Assembly: GCA_963969595.1 (NCBI GenBank) | Contig: OZ018414.1 | Location: 13,747,660 to 13,811,659, forward strand | Reading direction: 5' to 3' | From: Neckera pumila | Taxonomy: Eukaryota; Streptophyta; Bryopsida; Hypnales; Neckeraceae | DNA: 64,000 nucleotides | In this document: positions 58,650-64,000 of the stretch, piece after piece | Layout: every line of letters begins with the position of its first letter | How positions within the stretch are numbered: the stretch's first letter is position 1 | Notes under the pieces: model-generated | Databases searched by the model: none | Seen by the model: only the letters and a program-made list of their open reading frames with translations | What the model was told of the DNA's origin: nothing | Program-made: the position numbers and the translations under genes

Positions 58650-61260
58650 GTAAGAACGCTTTCGGTTCCTTTTGAAGACAACAAAAAGTTATAGAATAGT
58701 CTAAACATGGACACCAGTGACGTCACAATTCAAACCTAGTGCTGACGCAAGCACCCAAAGAATGATGATGACCACCAACATTTAACAGAAAGCGTAACCA
58801 AATTTGAATGGTCTCCCGAATCGGTTGATAAACTCCGTCCATCCAATCGAGATGATAATCACCCCCCCAATCAAACTGAAGATGTGCTCCTTTCCATGAC
58901 GTGGATCCGTTCCATTCCGACTGACACGTGTGAAACTGAACCTACCAAGCACAATTAAACGCTCCTGTCGGTGGACAGGTGGACATCGATGAGTGGAGGC
59001 CACGTAACCCACACGGGGTCGGTAGGTAACGACGTGGAGGGCGCAAACCAACGTGCTGGCAACGTTGTCAACGATCCAGGCCGTCCGGGGATTCATCCGG
59101 TGGCTGAGTGCTGAGGATGTTTCAGAGGGGGATTCTTTTTTTTTTTTTTACGTGTTTTTCTCTATCTTCAAAGTTATCTGATTGGTGGACTTTTTGTTTT
59201 TCGTGGGCTGGGAGACCACTGCCGATGCTTCGACTGTTGTGAAGAAGGGTGACACTCTGTGACAGTGGCCGGCAATAAAAGCCCCACCAAACTTGATGGG
59301 GCTCACATGTCACGGCATCTTTGCTTATGATCTCATTCATACGGTGAGAGCATTGCACTTCATTTGACCACGGCGTTGAAGGCAATGAAGACCCGTTGCT
59401 TTGCACCAATCATCCTTTAAAGTCCTCAGTGAAGATTTTCTTTTTTTTCTCACATCTCTCATTAACCTCCGTGTCTTCTACTTAGATCATAGTCAAAGTT
59501 TATCTAAGTAGCATGAGTATAAACTAATTGCCCACTGCTAAGAGCAAGCCCAATGCGAACATGGATAAACGTACAATGTTGAGATTTTGAAGCGTAAAGA
59601 GGCGGACCTCATTCCGTTTCTGCAACTTTTAAAAAAAATGGTCCCAATGCAAAGCCGGCAAGCCAAACTTCAAATTGACTTTCTGCAATATAAAAAGAAG
59701 AAGAATAAAGATTCTACAGTAAAAAAAGATATTTCATGCAAAAAGGGAAGCTCCAATCAATCGGCACACATTACAAGGCTTAAAAAAGGGAGACATTTAT
59801 GACTTTTGCTATTGTGTGTCAACTTCCGGACTCTTCAAATTTCCTTAAAATGCAGTGCAATGGATGGAAAAATGAAGAGCCCCATGCCATATGCATTGGG
59901 TTTTTTGTTTTGGTAGGCCAGCATTATGCCATTCCATGCATAATCCAGTTGCTGCACTGGAGCTACTCTAAGGTCCTGTGTTGCCAAACAAATGTAGGAG
60001 TGATGGAGGGAACGACACAACTTGTATTGTGAGGGGGTGCTCGTGTGGAGCTGTTCTTTTTTTGGACAAACACAGAAAGCCTGGAATAACGTTGCTAAGG
60101 CTTGGTGGCGTTGCTCTAACGACAAATTGATCACATCCACACCATTTCAAACTGCATCCTTTGACACTAATATACTCCTTCCCACATTCCCGATACCCAA
60201 TCAAGGTACCCAAAGCTGAGGCTAGGAGCCAAAACACCCCCACCATTGTGTTGGGTGTAGTTTTCTAACATTAGATGCAACCACTTTTTGCTAGAATACC
60301 ACAGCATATCACTAATGAGGAATTTTCCAAAAAATAAAAAAAATGACCAATTTCTAAGCATTTTGCATTCAATTTGGATCACTCTTGCTAGTCCTCACTA
60401 CCTGTCATTGGTCACTATTGTTAAATACTTTTGTTGGTGCTAAATAGCATTCAAACTCTTAAAACTTCATCTGCATTGGAATTTCAATGCGTGACCAATG
60501 AACCAAGCTCTATAGAGTGAGTTACACTAGGGGTTTCTCTACTTGTCGAACATGGGCAAGTCATCAAGCCTACCACTATTGCTTTCCCTTAAGGATTTCA
60601 CTGTCCTATGGTGGTGATGCTTTTAATTAGTGAGGATGTAGAATCAATGTTACTGCAAAAAATAGCAAAATTGACACAATAGAATATTATTTCTACCTAT
60701 TTTAATCCCTAAAAAACAGTCATGTTCCCACTTGGTCAAACTTCATTAGTTTTCTTTATTAACTCCTAGAGTCCCATTGACTCTATTGAGGCCAGAATGC
60801 AATTTTAAGTAGGCTCATACGATTTCAATATTCATTGTAATTTTTTGAAACTTTTTGGAAGTTAGAAAAAGACAAAAGCTATAATTTTTGCCATGTTTGA
60901 CTATTTCAATAAAAGATCATCTTTGTACTATATCACCATAAAGCATAATCATATTAAACTACATACATAAGATAGCTTTAATGAACAACATATTTGATAT
61001 AAAATTATAGAATATTAAATCTCGAGCCTCTTGAAAAAAAGTTTTCTTTTAAAAGTTCAAACATCACAATGGATGAATGAGAAATATATTGGAGAAATTG
61101 TTGGCCTCAAGCACTCATCAAGCAAAATATAAAATTTGTACAAGAATTCATAGTACTTAGGGACTATCAATGTTATCATATAAGGTGACCCCCCCCCAAA
61201 GTGTCTATGTACCCACTCTTGACAAGTAAACTTTCATAGAAAGTGTCTCCAGAAGTGCAT
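58650..61260. other. Gene-poor intergenic region
   Basis: 58740-59110 has raised G/C content with a 104-codon ORF without a known domain. 60215-60290 shares a block with 46790-46840. 60759-60900 looks like a truncated family B left end ('TTAACTCCTAGAGTCCCATTG'). No gene is supported. Confidence 0.45.
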
Positions 61261-61264
61261 TTAA

Positions 61265-62158
61265 TCCCTATAGGTTAAAAGCCTTTTTCTAACGAAGAAC
61301 ACTCAAAACTGCCATTTCTATAGTAAAGAGTAAAAAGAACTGAAAATTATCTTTTTGGCACATCTAACCATAGGATCATTTACCTAACTAGTTGAAAAAT
61401 GTGTGGAAAAAAATTCAAAATTTTTGACCGCACAAATTGCAAGATATCTTCGTTTAAAGTGAAAAAAACTAGCTTTTTAGCACATTGCTAGACTAGATTA
61501 TTTGACTTTGAACTTTCTTCACTTTAATTTTTTGCATTATGTACAAAGTTTTGAACTTTAAATCTTTATGGTGGAGAATTGAGTTGAGAATCTAGGAAAA
61601 AAATAAAAATTCAAAAAAACACTTAATTTTCATTCTTTAAAAAATTACTAAATAGAATTAGATACGAGACAAAAGGAAAATCCAAATTATTATTATCTCT
61701 AAGTATACACTAATCCCAATGGTGAGATTATTTTAGCAAGCAAACTAAACTATGTGGAATTTTTCTTTTGAAAAATTATATAAATTGCATTTAGAAATGA
61801 ATCTTAGAAGTTATTTTTCAAGAAGATGCTCTAATTGCCCGAAAAACAAGATTGTCCATAACTTTCTCATAACAAACCCAAATGGAATGAATCAAAGCTT
61901 TCCTCATAGACAAAAATACAATCTACGAGGAAAAAAAATTTAAAAATTAAAATTTTTGAATTTTTTTTACTGCCCCTCTCTCATGTTTTGAGCTTATTTT
62001 TGTTTCAAGCACTAATTGAATACAAAATTATATTCCCATGAAGCTAATCAATTTTTATATCTTGAAAAAAAGTTTCAAGAAATAAAGACAAAAATTCAGC
62101 CCATAGGTACCTACCCAAAATCCCATTTGTTCCCGAAGGAACAATGGGTCTTTAGGGG
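61265..62158 (+). mobile_element. TTAA-type element (family B), 894 bp
   Basis: TTAA at 61261-61264 and 62159-62162. The ends are TCCCTATAGGTTAAAAGCC and, inverted, CCCCTAAAGACCCATTG. It is collinear with 23514-24435 throughout, with more substitutions at the left end. Confidence 0.8.
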
Positions 62159-62162
62159 TTAA

Positions 62163-63044
62163 AACATTTCCATGCACAATTGTGATTTGGTGGACCGTTG
62201 ATTCTCTAGATTTTGGTGTTAGGACCAAGTTGTGTAATAGGTTCAATGGTTTAGGGAGTTTTAGTTGGAAATTTAGAGTATTTGCATATCTTATCCAATT
62301 TTATTTTTTTTAATTCATGATTTTCAATTGCTTACACTAAAAAAAATATTTTTTTTCTTAGAAAAGATGCCTCCAACTATGTTGAATTGTTTATTTTGAC
62401 AGTTTTGGATGTTTTCATTGTAATACAAGGTACTCTAAACAATATAGTCTATCTAACAATTCTTGAAAATCTTCCCAATTATAGAGTTAATTGTAAAGTG
62501 TGTGCAATCTGGGACCAAGAGCCAAGGTTTAAAAAACATAGAACAAAACTTCTTGGAGTACCCAAATTTGGGTTTGATGGAATTTGGTGTTGTATTTCTT
62601 TTGTACTATTCTTAATTAAACCTTCTTTTTGGCACCTGTTTACAAACACAAGACAAATTTTACAACTAATTCTATAGGAGGCAATCATTCCTGATCACCC
62701 CCTCCCGTTTTGGCTATGTAGGCTATTATCTTTATGTGAATTTCGGTGAAGGAAGAGATTAATTATGTTGCAAATTCCAAAGCAGTTGTTGTGCATGATG
62801 ATTGGCTACAAGTCTCTTGATTTTGCAACCAACCCTTGGTGGATTTGTTTTTAGCCCATGGTCAGAAATAGCAACCCCTACATCACCAATATGGGAGGAA
62901 TTGAATCTTCCGCTAAAAAATATATTGTAATTTTGTTTTGAGTAAAAAATATTTGAAAAATTATGGAACTCTTCCAAACTCTATTTCAGCACATTGGAAA
63001 ACTTTCCCACTGAAGAAACCCACCATGCAGGAACGTGTAATTGT
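62163..63044. other. Intergenic with family F repeat copy 3 (inverted)
   Basis: 62480-62670 is the reverse complement of the F repeat seen at 30105-30290. 62368-62410 carries the core of the 45.7-46.2 kb repeat. No gene is seen. Confidence 0.5.
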
Positions 63045-63048
63045 TTAA

Positions 63049-63937
63049 CCCCTAAAGGACCATTGGATAGGTACCTACGGGCTGAATTTTTGTTGTAATT
63101 TTCTGAAACTTTATTTGGAGATAGAAAAACTGATAAGCTCTGTGGGAATATAATTTTTTTTTCAAACGGTGCCCGGGAACAAAAGTTATGCCCAAATAAG
63201 CTCAAAACAGGAGGGATGGGGCAGCAAAAAAATTTTGCAAAAAATTTAAATTAAATTTTTTTTTTCCCTTATAGATTATATTTTTTTCTGTTTAGAAAGC
63301 TTTGATTCATTTCATTTGGATTTTTTATGAGAAAGTTATGGACAATCTTGTTTTTTCGGGCAGTTAAAGCATCTTTTTGAAAAAAATAACTTGTAGGATT
63401 CATTTTGGAATGCAATTTTTGCAATTTAAAAAAAAAGTTCCACATGGTTTAGGTTTTGTGCTAGAACAATCTCACCATTGGAATTGGTGCATTTTAATTC
63501 CATCTAAAAGATATTAATTTATTAGATTTTCCTTCTATCTGGTACCTACTTCTGCTTAACAATTTTTTTAAGAATGAAAATTTAGTTTTTTTGAAATTTT
63601 TTTTTTCAATAGACTCTCAACTCAATTCTCCACTAGGAATATTTAAAGCTCAAATCTCTATAGTGCAAAAAATTCAAGTTAAAAATGTTCAAAGTCAAAA
63701 AATTCAGTCCCGCAATGTGTTGAAAAACTTGTTTTTTTTCACTTCAAACATAGATATCTTGCAATCTGTGGGGTCAGAAATTATAAAAAAATTTCCACAC
63801 ATTTTCATACTAGTTAGGTATAAGATCTTGTGGTTAGATGTGCAAAAAAATTAATTTTTAAAGTTTTTTACTCTTTGCTCTAGAAATGGCAGTTTTGAGA
63901 GTTTTTTGGCAGAAAAAAGGCCTTGGTCCTTTAGGGG
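63049..63937 (-). mobile_element. TTAA-type element (family B), 889 bp, intact ends
   Basis: TTAA at 63045-63048 and 63938-63941. The ends are CCCCTAAAGGACCATTGG and, inverted, CCCCTAAAGGACCAAGGCC. It is the cleanest pair of termini besides 23514-24435. It is non-coding. Confidence 0.85.
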
Positions 63938-64000
63938 TTAAGTGATCAAAAACGGGTTGCCTCCCTTAATTGTAATCCAATGCAAGCCAGAACAAAGAAC

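Noticed and set aside
58782..59409. Minus-strand ORFs of 104 and 95 codons
   Set aside because: No recognisable motif and no neighbouring exons. The composition shift alone is not enough.
1..64000. CRISPR arrays, rRNA, tRNA, and bacterial operon features
   Set aside because: No regularly spaced identical repeats with unique spacers, no rRNA core motifs, and no tRNA that I could fold with confidence. The sequence is eukaryotic.

Overview
The window looks like nuclear DNA of a land plant. The recognisable genes are plant families with many phase-consistent GT-AG introns: a calmodulin-type glutamate decarboxylase, a plant SCP2 with a peroxisomal-like tail, an SDI/MS5 TPR protein, and a U-box/armadillo E3 ligase on one exon. 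They sit in long AT-rich intergenic DNA full of small non-autonomous transposons. The single-exon PUB gene, the long C-terminal extension of the MS5-like protein and an EndoH-type GH18 pair would suit a seed-free plant such as a moss, liverwort or lycophyte. That placement is inference; the sequence does not settle the lineage.

Layout. 1-1450: transposon debris. 1450-4090 and 8610-12240: two tandem copies of an EndoH-like GH18 gene (+ strand), separated by degraded elements. Copy B has three exons and is intact; copy A has only exons 2-3 inside the window. 12593-16511: glutamate decarboxylase (- strand, 7 exons, 522 aa), convergent with copy B, with a broken duplicate of its 3' exon beside it and degenerate tandem repeats in its upstream region. 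18.3-24.6 kb: a block of nested transposons. 25959-28167: SCP2 (- strand, 4 exons, 129 aa). 29-38.6 kb: gene-poor, with a long foldback palindrome, a ~178-bp tandem repeat, several MITE families, a 5'-truncated LINE with a 15-bp target duplication, and Helitron-like ends. 39844-43225: MS5/SDI-like gene (+ strand, 6 exons, 697 aa). 49850-51952: U-box/ARM gene (- strand, 700 aa). 53-64 kb: more copies of the same transposon families and no gene that I can support.

The genes do not form a pathway; they are independent single-gene loci, as expected for a plant chromosome. The most interesting material is (1) the EndoH-type endo-beta-N-acetylglucosaminidase-like tandem pair, a family known to me mainly from bacteria and fungi, and (2) a set of 0.2-1.3 kb element families whose ends read TTAA-CCC...GGG-TTAA. 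That is the signature of piggyBac-type transposition, and one copy has jumped into a TTAA inside another, so the target duplication can be read directly. A 414-bp near-perfect palindrome with related ends and a 140-bp CACTA-type hairpin element could both make double-stranded RNA if transcribed.

All exon coordinates were set by hand from splice consensus and reading frame, with no transcript evidence. Untranslated regions are mostly not delimited.
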